DNA of 64,000 nucleotides from Zonotrichia leucophrys gambelii. Taxonomy: Eukaryota > Chordata > Aves > Passeriformes > Passerellidae. This document shows positions 27,401-35,341 of this stretch, one piece after another. Made by a program: the position numbers and the translations under genes. Position 1 is the first letter of the stretch; each line of letters begins with the position of its first letter. The notes below the pieces were generated by a model that did not search any database, was not told the DNA's origin, and saw nothing but the letters and a program-made list of their open reading frames with translations. Where the stretch lies: positions 65,710,216-65,774,215 of the forward strand of contig NC_088171.1 of assembly GCF_028769735.1 (NCBI RefSeq), written 5' to 3'.

Positions 27401-29550
27401 ATAGCTAGCAACAGCTACTTGCTCCAGCAGTGATTGAAAAGCCTCCTGATGCTTTTGCCTCTATTTGCAAGATTTTGTGGGCCCAAGGGCTCTCCCAGAG
27501 AAATGCTTATCCCCACATGGTGGAACTGTCCTTTGGGAGAGAAACAGGGGAGGAAAGAATGCTGATTGCTGGAGTGGGCAGCAGCTGCAAGAGACCCAAC
27601 CTAGGTGCTTGCTGTCCACTAGAAGGGAAAGCTTTGGCCAGCAGCAGGCTGAGGAACACTGTCAGGGGAAAAACAAAAATTAAAGATATTATATTGCAAG
27701 GGGTAAGGCAGCTCAACAGGAATGAGAGCCATTGCTTTCAGGAAAAAGAGAAAACTTATGGTGGAATACCTTTCTCATGCTCAGTGCATAGATGGATGCA
27801 CTCTTCCAGATCTTCTATGAGCTCTTAAATATCTTGGGAAGACATTGCTGAAACCTATTTACCTAAGGCTGAAATAAAGTTAAACAACATTCTTCTCTCT
27901 AGCCTGTTTTTCCTCTTTTTTTTTTTTTGGAGTTCTTTTGCATTCAGCGCATTTTCCAGAATCATATAACATGTTTTCACAACTGATTATTTTCCCTGAG
28001 TTTTATTTTTGTATTTATGGGCTTTTGAAACCAAGCTCCCTTAATACCCTGTAGCCTTGGGAAATCCAGCCTATGTGACAGCTCACAAATCTGTGCAATA
28101 CAAAGCAATACTATAATAAGATTGAATTCTTGATGCTGTCATTATTCTGAGCAGCTGTTGAGATTGCAGAAACCCGAATGGCAAATGAAGGGATGCAAAG
28201 GGCAACTGTGTGGGACATGAAGCCGTGCCACCATTGTACTGGTACAGGCTTATCAACAGCAGGTTTTGTATGAATGTTAAAATGCTGATGTTATTGCTCC
28301 AGACCCAGGTTTCACCCTTCGTTATTACAGTATCCAGGAGGGATTTTTAAACTGAGATTCCTTTCCAGGGTATTTGTTGTATCCTGCCAAGAATAAGAGT
28401 CTAGAGTCTATCTATTCTTTTCAGTGACCAAATGATGTTTATATCCATAATTTTCCTATATTGCAAATGATTAATGGAACTCAGATTTTACAGGATTTAA
28501 ATCCCAGAGTTTGAAAACTAAATATGAGTATTTACTTTTGACTCATCCTAGTTGTACCACAAACCTGTGATGGCACATTTATGTCCTTCATATTTGTCAC
28601 TCCCAAAAGCTGCAGTTTATTCCTCAGGCAGAGATGATTGACTGTGTGAAGGAAACTTGCACTATTTGTCACAGGTCCTATTTTTGGTGATAAGTTTATC
28701 TGGCAATCCACTGGAGGCAGACTGGACCAGAACCTCTCACAAACCAGAGCTTACAAATTCATCAGTGGAGGCCAGACATTAGGAAGTACTGGTTAACATG
28801 CTGGTCCTGGCCTGCCAGGCTATTTTCTTTCTTTGTGGTTTGGATTTTTTTCCCCTCACCCATAAATATCAATTTGGTCAGTATATACGAATACAACACA
28901 GCAATTAGTGTTTCAGAGCCTCTGAGGTCCATGGACAAGGAAAGATCATTTAAAGGAGAGTTTCCTATGAGTGAATATGAGGGGAAGAAGAGAGGCTGAG
29001 ACAGTGTGTTAGAAAAGACACCCATGAACAGTTGATTATTGGTTGGCCCACAGCAGCAAAAAAGCTGCTGCTTCAGAAAGCTGTGGGATTTCAGTAGGTC
29101 CTGTGCTGTCCTGACCAGCCATGTGAGGATCCTCCAGCTTTTCACATGCTCTTACAACAAGCTAGGTTGGCTGGGTGGCTGACACTTTCTCCCTCTGGCA
29201 AAGCACAATTATTCTCAATGGGTGTGGCCCATGGCAGATTTCAAATAATTCCTCAGTCGTTGAGTAATCTGTTACTTGCTGGGGACATCCCAGGCTCATT
29301 TGACTTCTGCAGCACTTCAGCATTAGCAGCTGGTCCAAGACATGCACTTGCTGTTCACTCCCACTCCCAGATGGATAGAGTTCCCCAGGGATGTTGGGAG
29401 GCTGGGGCCAGTTTCACATCCTCCCCATCCCTGATGTGTGAAAGGACTTCTCAGTTGTGCCTTCCCCTCAGGTCCCAATAATGTCTTCTCCTCTGTCTCC
29501 AAACAGGAGATTCAATAGTAATACTGGACCACAAGTGGAAAGGCAAGTGA
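295..29550 (+). CDS. ADTRP: ADTRP, complete spliced gene (6 coding exons, 233 aa)
   Basis: Six exons joined by GT-AG introns give one 702-nt reading frame. The product is a multipass membrane protein of the AIG1/ADTRP family. Family members are threonine hydrolases that cleave fatty-acid esters of hydroxy fatty acids, and human ADTRP was named for androgen-dependent control of TFPI in endothelium. Recognisable family blocks, in order, are GGQWKYLT (41-47), RDLLFSVLAFPVST (83-96), YNRELVYPK (108-116), VIPLWLNHAMHT (121-132), and WVYPLF in exon 5. The catalytic pair reported for human ADTRP, Thr47 and His131, falls at exactly these positions. Hydrophobic segments lie at about 10-26, 46-67, 85-106, 132-146, 158-176 and 190-212. 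The sequence fits ADTRP better than its paralogue AIG1, notably in RDLLF..LAFPVST and the WGD tail. The family call is firm; the last exon is the least certain part. Confidence 0.88.
448..7718 (+). other. ADTRP intron 1
   Basis: 7.3 kb of mostly unique, AT-rich intron from donor GTAAGC to acceptor TTTAG. It contains a moderately GC-rich stretch at about 3.3-3.7 kb open in several overlapping frames, none resembling a known protein. I see no recognisable transposon and no alternative exon with family similarity. Confidence 0.75.
7719..7853 (+). CDS. ADTRP: ADTRP coding exon 2 (residues 52-96)
   Basis: The acceptor is TTTAG at 7714-7718. A second AG nine bases later (7726-7727) lies in the same frame, but using it would delete Ile-Leu-Gln, which the human protein has as Leu-Leu-Gln, so 7719 is preferred. 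The exon is 135 nt, phase 0 at both ends, with donor GTAAGT. It encodes ILQAVFYGVSFLADVL, most of the second membrane segment, then a basic loop (LIKKLRCAK) and RDLLFSVLAFPVST, which begins the third segment and is one of the best-conserved ADTRP blocks. Skipping this exon would keep the frame but remove most of two membrane segments. Confidence 0.87.
7854..9270 (+). other. ADTRP intron 2
   Basis: 1.4 kb intron, donor GTAAGT and acceptor TTCCAG. No repeat or secondary gene feature recognised. Confidence 0.8.
9271..9372 (+). CDS. ADTRP: ADTRP coding exon 3 (residues 97-130)
   Basis: The acceptor is TTCCAG ending at 9270 and the donor is GTGAGT at 9373. The exon is 102 nt, phase 0 at both ends. 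It encodes the end of the third membrane segment (FVCVSFWTLY), the family signature YNRELVYPK, and VIPLWLNHAM, which leads directly to the catalytic histidine. The human counterpart reads YNRDLIYPK and VIPVWLNHAM, so identity is high here. The first seven codons include a short GT-rich run (TTTGTGTGTGTA), which could affect acceptor choice but leaves no better alternative in frame. Confidence 0.88.
16226..16242. repeat. T17 homopolymer in intron 3
   Basis: An uninterrupted run of 17 T preceded by a shorter T-run (16210-16217) and followed by AG. It looks like a strong polypyrimidine tract, but the following sequence has no family-like coding. Confidence 0.8.
19132..19148. repeat. A17 homopolymer in intron 3
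   Basis: A run of 17 A followed by a purine-rich tail (GAAAAAGAAGAAAAAC), about 635 nt before exon 4. It could be the tail of an old retroposed fragment, but I recognise no body upstream. Confidence 0.75.
19784..19899 (+). CDS. ADTRP: ADTRP coding exon 4 (residues 131-168 plus 2 nt)
   Basis: The acceptor is CCCCAG ending at 19783 and the donor is GTAAGA at 19900. The exon is 116 nt and ends in phase 2 (TG), completing Trp169 with the first G of exon 5. Its first codon, CAC, is His131, the predicted catalytic histidine, followed by Thr. It then encodes the fourth hydrophobic segment (AVLPFALLELLALP), a short loop HRYPAKKKG matching the HxYPSKK loop of the family, and most of the fifth membrane segment (LILLGFVAFLYIS). 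Because the length is not a multiple of three, skipping this exon would destroy the frame. Confidence 0.88.
19900..23598 (+). other. ADTRP intron 4
   Basis: 3.7 kb intron, donor GTAAGA and acceptor ACTAG. It includes a 146-codon + strand open frame (20557-20997) with no recognisable domain, and two short imperfect duplicated motifs near 21.6 and 22.0 kb. Confidence 0.78.
23599..23750 (+). CDS. ADTRP: ADTRP coding exon 5 (residues 169-219 plus 1 nt)
   Basis: The acceptor is ACTAG at 23594-23598. The first G completes the TGG of Trp169, giving VLWIYSVTGEWVYPLF, equivalent to human ILWLYFETGTWVYPVF. It continues with LAAFFAGSLAIIVAFYNFGEFLNRMIW, the last membrane segment and the start of the C-terminal tail. 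The donor I choose is GTCAGT at 23751, a weaker match than the other four. It leaves phase 1 (TGG G), which as far as I recall is also the last junction of AIG1. If it were not used, the frame would run on for 12 codons past Trp219 and stop at TGA 23786-23788, giving about 231 residues. Confidence 0.83.
23751..29506 (+). other. ADTRP intron 5
   Basis: 5.8 kb intron between the phase-1 donor GTCAGT and the acceptor of the small terminal exon. It contains a TTA microsatellite at about 24408-24443 and several acceptor-like sites, for example CTTTTCAG before 26711, that do not lead to a family-like C-terminus. Confidence 0.62.
24408..24443. repeat. (TTA)n microsatellite with one interruption
   Basis: Repeats of ATT/TTA with a GTT interruption around 24423-24427. 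It lies in intron 5. Confidence 0.85.
29507..29550 (+). CDS. ADTRP: ADTRP terminal coding exon 6 (residues 220-233)
   Basis: A pyrimidine-rich tract (TCTTCTCCTCTGTCTCC) precedes AAACAG at 29501-29506. Joined to the G left by exon 5 it reads Gly220-Asp221, matching the WGD of human ADTRP. It then encodes a short tail (SIVILDHKWKGK) before TGA at 29548-29550. The tail is lysine-rich like the human end (RKKRK) and gives a total length of 233 against about 230. AATAAA follows 60 nt after the stop codon. The exon is too short for an open-frame search and rests on acceptor, phase, length and poly(A) signal together. No other downstream acceptor in the window satisfies all four as well. Confidence 0.68.
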
Positions 29551-29609
29551 ATCCTCCTCTTGAAGCCAAACAATCCCTCCATGAATTCTGAAGCCATGAA
29601 GTAGAGGAA

Positions 29610-29615
29610 AATAAA
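29610..29615 (+). terminator. Poly(A) signal of ADTRP (AATAAA)
   Basis: A canonical AATAAA lies 60 nt after the TGA of exon 6, so the predicted 3' UTR would be only about 80-90 nt (29551 to about 29635). A TGT/TTCT-rich stretch follows at 29660-29725. The position supports the terminal exon call, although more distal sites could also be used. Confidence 0.55.
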
Positions 29616-29639
29616 CGTAGCTGTGATAAATCCTTTCTC

Positions 29640-32600
29640 CAATGCATTGCAGCTTCTGGTGAAGCCATTATGACATCAGACATATGGAAAACTGGTGGAA
29701 AGTATGAAATGTTTGCCTCTTTCATGATAACTCTGCAACTGCTATGAATAAGAAAATTGTGTTCATCTGTTTACACAGATTTCTCATCTCTTGCACAACG
29801 TGCGTGAGGATGTGTCCATGGTTAAAAGTTGTCACTGGTAAATGCACTCCCTCATGAGCCTCACACCACTCTGTAAAAGACCTGTGAATGCAAGCCAGCT
29901 CTTGTTTGGATTGCCCTTCATCAAGTCTGGAAAAAATTAAGAGGAGAGATAATTTTAACCCAAGCTAGCTAGATAACAAATTGGGCTAACAAGCACTGTA
30001 ATTAGAAATGTCTGCTCAGAAAGTTCACCAAGAAGCCGAGTTCTTCTAACGAGAAACTTTCTGTAATATTAATATGCTTATATTATGCTCAATATCTCCC
30101 CTCCATTTTAACAGGAAATCCGAAGGCAACAATTTCTTCCTTTTTCTTGGTTTCAGTTAATCTCGCAGCAAAAGTAACCTAATTATACTGACTGTATGAT
30201 TGCTTTGACAGAAAGCATGTTAATTTAAAGCACTGTTTAACATAAAGCTGCCTGCCATATAATTACACTCCATTCACATGTTTACTAATTTTCCTCAATA
30301 TAGTTGATTTCTGTTATTAGCCTCAACATTTTGTTAACATCCAAAACACTGGAGATCTGCTTTGCAAACTCCAATAAACATGCAAAACTGAGAGTAGCAC
30401 AAGTGTTCCTTAATGGTCAATGTGAAAAAGAAAAATCTCTTGTATTATTCCTGCATTCAAAGAGGATTTGAAACTAGTTGCAGTACTTAAATGTCTAAAT
30501 CCATCCTCATTGCCAAAACCCCTCGCTTAGTGCTACTGTGCACACTGTTCACCAGGGTGTTATTTTCACCTTTCAAATGCCGCTGGAGCTCAGTAAAAAC
30601 AAAACACATTGTAAGCTGCCTGTGCGCAATAAAAAGATAATGTGTATACATAAGATTGTTCTTCTCATGTGTTAAGCACCTGATAAAAATTCTAATCTGG
30701 GAAGTTAACATGCTAGGCCTAGAATGTAAACTAAATGAACTCAATGAGATGTGTGCATGCATTCAGTAATTCCCAGCCTATCTAGATAACCCGCTCCAGC
30801 TAAATTTGCAAGGGGAATGTAAGCAATTACACATGCCCACACACAAATACACTCCTCCCTCATTTTGTGTTGAAGTTGAAAGATGCTGGTCAGAGGAAAT
30901 ATATTGGAGAGACAGACAGAAGAAATAACACAGAGGGAATTAGGGAAGAAGAGAAAGTTATGGGAACTGCCTGTACAGGTTTGTTGGGTGTTTTTGTCTC
31001 TACCTCCCTTGTTTTTAAAATAATTTGTTTTGTACTGATACTCCAGTACAGTTTAATTGTCAGAAACTCAAAACAAAGCCTGGGCCCCAGCACAGACTGA
31101 TAGGTCTTTCCACTTCCAACCAGAGAAGCCAAATGACAGACCTCACCCTCAGCTCCTGCTCACACCAGCGGTACCTTTGGGATCTGATGTGGTGGCTGAG
31201 CTGCTGGACTACAGGGCTTTGAGGAGAATCACGGGGAAGGTTGTTTATTTCTTTGAAAAAGGCTCAGAAGAGGCACTTCTTTCTGCTACATCCTGCATGG
31301 AGAGAAGCTGGATTCCAGTCATGCACTTTGAGAAATCAATGAGGAATGCCTGTCCCCAAAATACAGCTGCTGGGATCTTGGATTTGCTTTGTTCCTTTCT
31401 CTCATATTCACAAAGTTCTGAAAGGAGGAAAATGTGTCATTGCTCACAAACCAACATTTCCCCCGTGATTTTTCAAAAGGCTTTACGGAGACACCCTGTG
31501 TAAGGATCTGGCCTTGACGACATTTACACCAGATTTCTCTTTCCAGTCCATCAGTCTCTCCCATTTCATTTTAAGTGTGCGAAGCCAGTCAGAACTGTTT
31601 ATTTATAGCCCTAGATGTTCGTGGCTGTATAAATTAGCTGTTATTACCGAAGGAGGTGCCGCCCACTCGCCCAGAGCAGCTGCCCAGGAGCCCTTTCATG
31701 CCGCTCCACGGAACGCAGCCCCAGCAGGCAGGGAAACGACGCTGTCCCAGGCAGACGGAGGGACCACGGCTCAACCCCCTGGGAGAAAAAACAGCAATTA
31801 ATTTTTTCCACAGTGAAATCTGCAGCATGACAACCACAATTACCTAATACTGTTTAGACCTGCCACTTGCATTTGGCAGAGAGAGAGAGAGAAAATGAAG
31901 GATTAAATTCACCAGAAGAAAAAAACCCACCCAGACTAGAACCTACCCCTGGACTTTTGTTTTATAAGATTAAGCGATATTTGTTTAGAAGGGGTGAGGG
32001 GGAAGGGACAGTGGGGGGATGGAAATGCAAAACGTTGTTATTTGAGACAGAGCACCATCAGAAAATAAGAACCCATCCCATACACACAAACACGGAGCTG
32101 TTTCCAGCAGAAACAGCTGGAAAGCAATATCCACCACCACGAGGAGCTTTCATCTTAACTCACACCTTTGTAACAGTTTACTTCCACAAAAAAGCATAGG
32201 CAAGTGTTAATTTATTCCCTCCCCAGTTTCCCACACAAATTTCTTAGTTTGGGTCTCTGCCAGAGCTTCAGGGTCACAATGTGACCTCAACAACATAATT
32301 TAAGATTGTTCCAAGCCTTCAGTGGAACTACTGAGGATTTACTTTGATGGATATGGAGCCAGGATCTGGCATGCAGAAAATATGCATTTACATTCTACCA
32401 AAGTGTCTAAAATAGTTGCCCAGGGATGCTGAAATTCAATTTGAGACCTTGTATTCACTTGGCAGAGCACATAATTAAATATTTTGTGCCACAAAATTAA
32501 CCAGAGTCTCAGGGGTATGGGTAAGAGACGGCTTAGAATCAACCATGAGAGCCAAACTAAGACCTACTTCCCAGGCAAGTTATTCAGTAAATATTGGAAA

Positions 32601-33620
32601 AAAATCATTGCAGTCATAGATAGGTTCATAACAATTTTTGTTAGTATTTAATCTTGCTGATTATCTGTAGTAACCTCTTACCTCAGAGGAAGAGGCTGTC
32701 GGCAGTGTGGATTCATTTAAATAACCCCAATATCAAGAACTACTCTTGAACTAAAGCTCCTGCTTTACAGCTAAAAACTGTTCTTGAATTGACCATTTGG
32801 AAAGAAGCATCAGGTAAAAACCAAATACAATCACAATAGGCCAGACCTCAGAACAAGTGGTTAAAAGCCCTAAAGTGGAATTTTTGCCTTTTGAGGTCTC
32901 CAGAGACCCTACACTGCAAAGCGTTCAATGTTCCTGAAAAGCAAACCAAATTCCTTTTGTGTTTGATGTCACAGCTCTTCAGATTTCAGACATGGTGAGT
33001 CTAAAAACAAGGGTTTGAATTAAACCCCCAGGATATGGCCCAATAATAGTTCTGAACTATAAAATTTCATGGTAATACTTGGTGTTTCAAATGTCACTTT
33101 CTATCAAATGCTCTCAAAACATAAACATAAAGCTGCCTGCCTTGTTTATGAAGCTTTCAGCAAAGCTTCAAGTTCCTTTCACTTTGAGAGGGCAATTTCC
33201 CTCAGTACCTGGAAAACAGCACACATATAAGAGAATAATGCGTTATTTTACACCTAAGACAAGCAGAATCACCTCCTCCAAGGAAGCAGGACAATATTGT
33301 TTCACTGTTGGTATGGACTCGGTTCCTTAGACAGAGGAGAAAGAAACTAATATATACCGACACAAGACTGCTTCTTGAGATGTTAGTTCAAGTTTAGACG
33401 CTTTTTGAGATGTTAGTTCAAGTTTTCGGTGTGGAAACCCCCAGTGGGTGTGCAAAAGCATCAGTGCTCAAGGGAGGAAATGAAGACACGTGTATAAAAG
33501 GAGCTCCATGGTTAAGCATTTCTTTCCACCAGGCTTTTCTAGCTATGGACAGAGAGAAGCACAATTGTGGAACTGTGCTTCAAACAGGGAAGAACCACAC
33601 TTTCAACCGTAGAGGTATTA
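29640..33620. other. Intergenic DNA downstream of ADTRP, no gene seen
   Basis: AT-rich sequence with no recognisable exon or transposon. The interval about 29.93-30.48 kb is dense in TAATTA/ATTA cores and octamer-like AT motifs and resembles a conserved non-coding element in texture. A GA microsatellite lies near 31880-31893. Confidence 0.6.
33371..33426. repeat. 30-bp tandem duplication
   Basis: GAGATGTTAGTTCAAGTTT occurs at 33378-33396 and again at 33408-33426, inside two adjacent copies with a 30-bp period. The two copies differ at only a few positions, so the event is fairly recent. Confidence 0.85.
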
Positions 33621-33860
33621 AGGTTGGAAAAGATCTCTCAGATCATTGAGTTCAAACATTAACCCAGCACTGCCAAGTCCACCACTAAACCATGTCCCAA
33701 AGTGCCACATCCACGCGTGTTTTCAACACCTCTAGGGACGGCGCTTCCACGACTCCTGTGGGCAGCCAGCTCCAGCGCCTCCAGCGCTCCATGTCCTCGC
33801 TGTACCGCGGTGCCCAGACGCGGACACAGCACCGGAGGCGCGGCCTCACCGGTGCCGAGC
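33621..33860 (-). mobile_element. CR1 LINE fragment, 3' part, internally deleted, GC-rich
   Basis: On the minus strand this matches the familiar 3' portion of avian CR1, including the stretch that reads on the + strand as AACCCAGCACTGCCAAGTCC, then CACCACTAAACCATGTCCC, ending near AGGTTGGAAAAGATCTCTCAG. The part at about 33770-33860 matches a CR1 segment (CTCCAGCGCCTCCA ... GCGGCCTCACCGGTGCCGAGC) that normally lies some 300 bp further from the 3' end, so the middle has been lost. It is 5'-truncated and non-coding. Unusually for an old CR1, many CpGs are intact. Confidence 0.85.
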
Positions 33861-34006
33861 ACCCGCCGCACTCAGCACAGCAGCGGCAGCGCCAGAACCA
33901 GCGCGGCACAGCCCGGCAGCTCCGCTCCGCTACGGCCGCTCCGTGAGGGGCAATTCCCGGAGGAAGCGCGGCAGGGCGGGAGCGCGGCTCTCATCCCGAG
34001 GCGGCA

Positions 34007-34022
34007 CAGCGCCCCCTGGCGG
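34007..34022 (-). promoter_or_regulatory. CTCF-type binding motif
   Basis: On the minus strand the 16 bases read CCGCCAGGGGGCGCTG, an almost perfect match to the CTCF core consensus. It lies in the densest part of the CpG island. Occupancy cannot be told from sequence. Confidence 0.7.
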
Positions 34023-34047
34023 CGGCGCGGCGCCATCGCCCGCCCGC

Positions 34048-34065
34048 CCCCTCAGCGCTGAGGGG
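34048..34065. repeat. 18-bp perfect palindrome in the CpG island
   Basis: CCCCTCAGCGCTGAGGGG is self-complementary over all 18 bases, centred between 34056 and 34057 and 26 bp from the end of the CTCF motif. It could be a dimeric factor site or simply a by-product of GC-rich sequence. Confidence 0.8.
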
Positions 34066-35325
34066 CCCGGGCGGGAGCGGACATCCCGGCGCGACTCCCG
34101 GGAGAGCGCTGCCGGCCCCCAGCGCCGGGAAGGGCTCTTTCCCACCGCGGAAAGCCGCCGTGTCCTCCCCACAGCAGCTCCTTTCATCGCCCATGGGTGG
34201 GCGATTTCAGTTTCCAGGGGTGCAGCAGCCTCAGCGTTCTAAGCTGAGTAATTCCCCTAAACGGAATAATTCCGTCAGGACACGCCTGATGGATGCTCAG
34301 GGATGCAGCAGCGCTCAGCTCTGGAGCACGGGGGCAGTCCTTTGGCACCGGCGTTCTTGCACTCGCACATCTGCGAGCCCAAAGCAGCCCCAGCCCGAAA
34401 GCGAATCCCCGCGGTGTCCCAGCGCGGCGCCTCACAGGCAGCCAACACCACCTTATTAAGTCAAAATCACAGGAAGAGGGAGAACAAATAGAATGTCAGT
34501 TTGATCAACACATGTAACAATTATGCGCGAGAGGAAAACCCCGAAATTTAATAGAGCCCATTGTTTTTGTCCATAGGTTCAGTTTTGTGGATGCTTTGCA
34601 CTTCTTCCATTTTTCCCCCCTCTTTACCACGCCCCTCCCCCCCCCTTTTTTTTCCTTTTTAAAAAAACAGATGTTGCCAAGTGTTTTTGAATCACACACA
34701 CTCCAAAATGCCTCAGAATCATTTGTGGAACCACCCCCAGGCTCTAAACCCTTATATCACTGATGCAGCCTCCTTGTTGCTAGCTTGCCAAAACAATAGC
34801 CATTGTTCCTGAAGGGTCCAGCCAAAAATAATATGATGTGCAACTGCCTTCCCACTGTTGTCTTTACAAAACTACTTAAAAGTTCCAGAGATGCCTTTAC
34901 GGATGGTGTACAGTACAAATAAATCCAAAAGGAGCAGAACAATTGGAAAAGCTTGTAGGAACATTGGAAGTGGGTGGAGTAGAAATAAAAAAATTGTGGG
35001 GGGTGAAAGAGAGGAAAGCATTATGAGAAAGAGTTTACATTAAATGATAGTGAAGTGTTTAGTTATGCAGCTGGTTTTGTGTTGTTGCAGAAGTGAAACC
35101 ACAAATATTTTAGTATTCATATCACTACAACTTGCATATAATTCACGAGTTTGGTAGCTGTGCAATTGCACCTTAAATGATTCTTTTATGCAGCTCTGAT
35201 TTTGGAAAGAATCACTTTGAATGAAGATTTGGGAGGGAATAGAAAATGGCTACCATTCCTGCTTGGAGAAATACAATATCTGAAGAAGAAATATCTGGAA
35301 ATCATAGGGGTCACAGACCCACAGC

Positions 35326-35341
35326 TATATATATATATATA
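35326..35341. repeat. (TA)n microsatellite
   Basis: Eight TA units flanked by AGC and GCC, in intergenic DNA. Confidence 0.85.

Larger units (their letters stand above)
33690..34440. promoter_or_regulatory. CpG island
   Basis: A sharp rise in C+G and CpG frequency stands out against AT-rich flanks and is densest at about 33.78-34.13 kb. Such islands are usually unmethylated promoters or boundary elements. I find no first exon in it: the open frames here are arginine/proline/alanine-rich in several overlapping frames, as expected from composition alone. It could be a promoter of a non-coding RNA or an orphan island. The left part overlaps the CR1 fragment. Confidence 0.75.

Noticed and set aside
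33930..34242. Arg/Pro/Ala-rich open frames in the CpG island
   Set aside because: They overlap in several frames on both strands, as expected from GC-rich DNA. None matches the TMEM170B N-terminus, which was the gene to expect.
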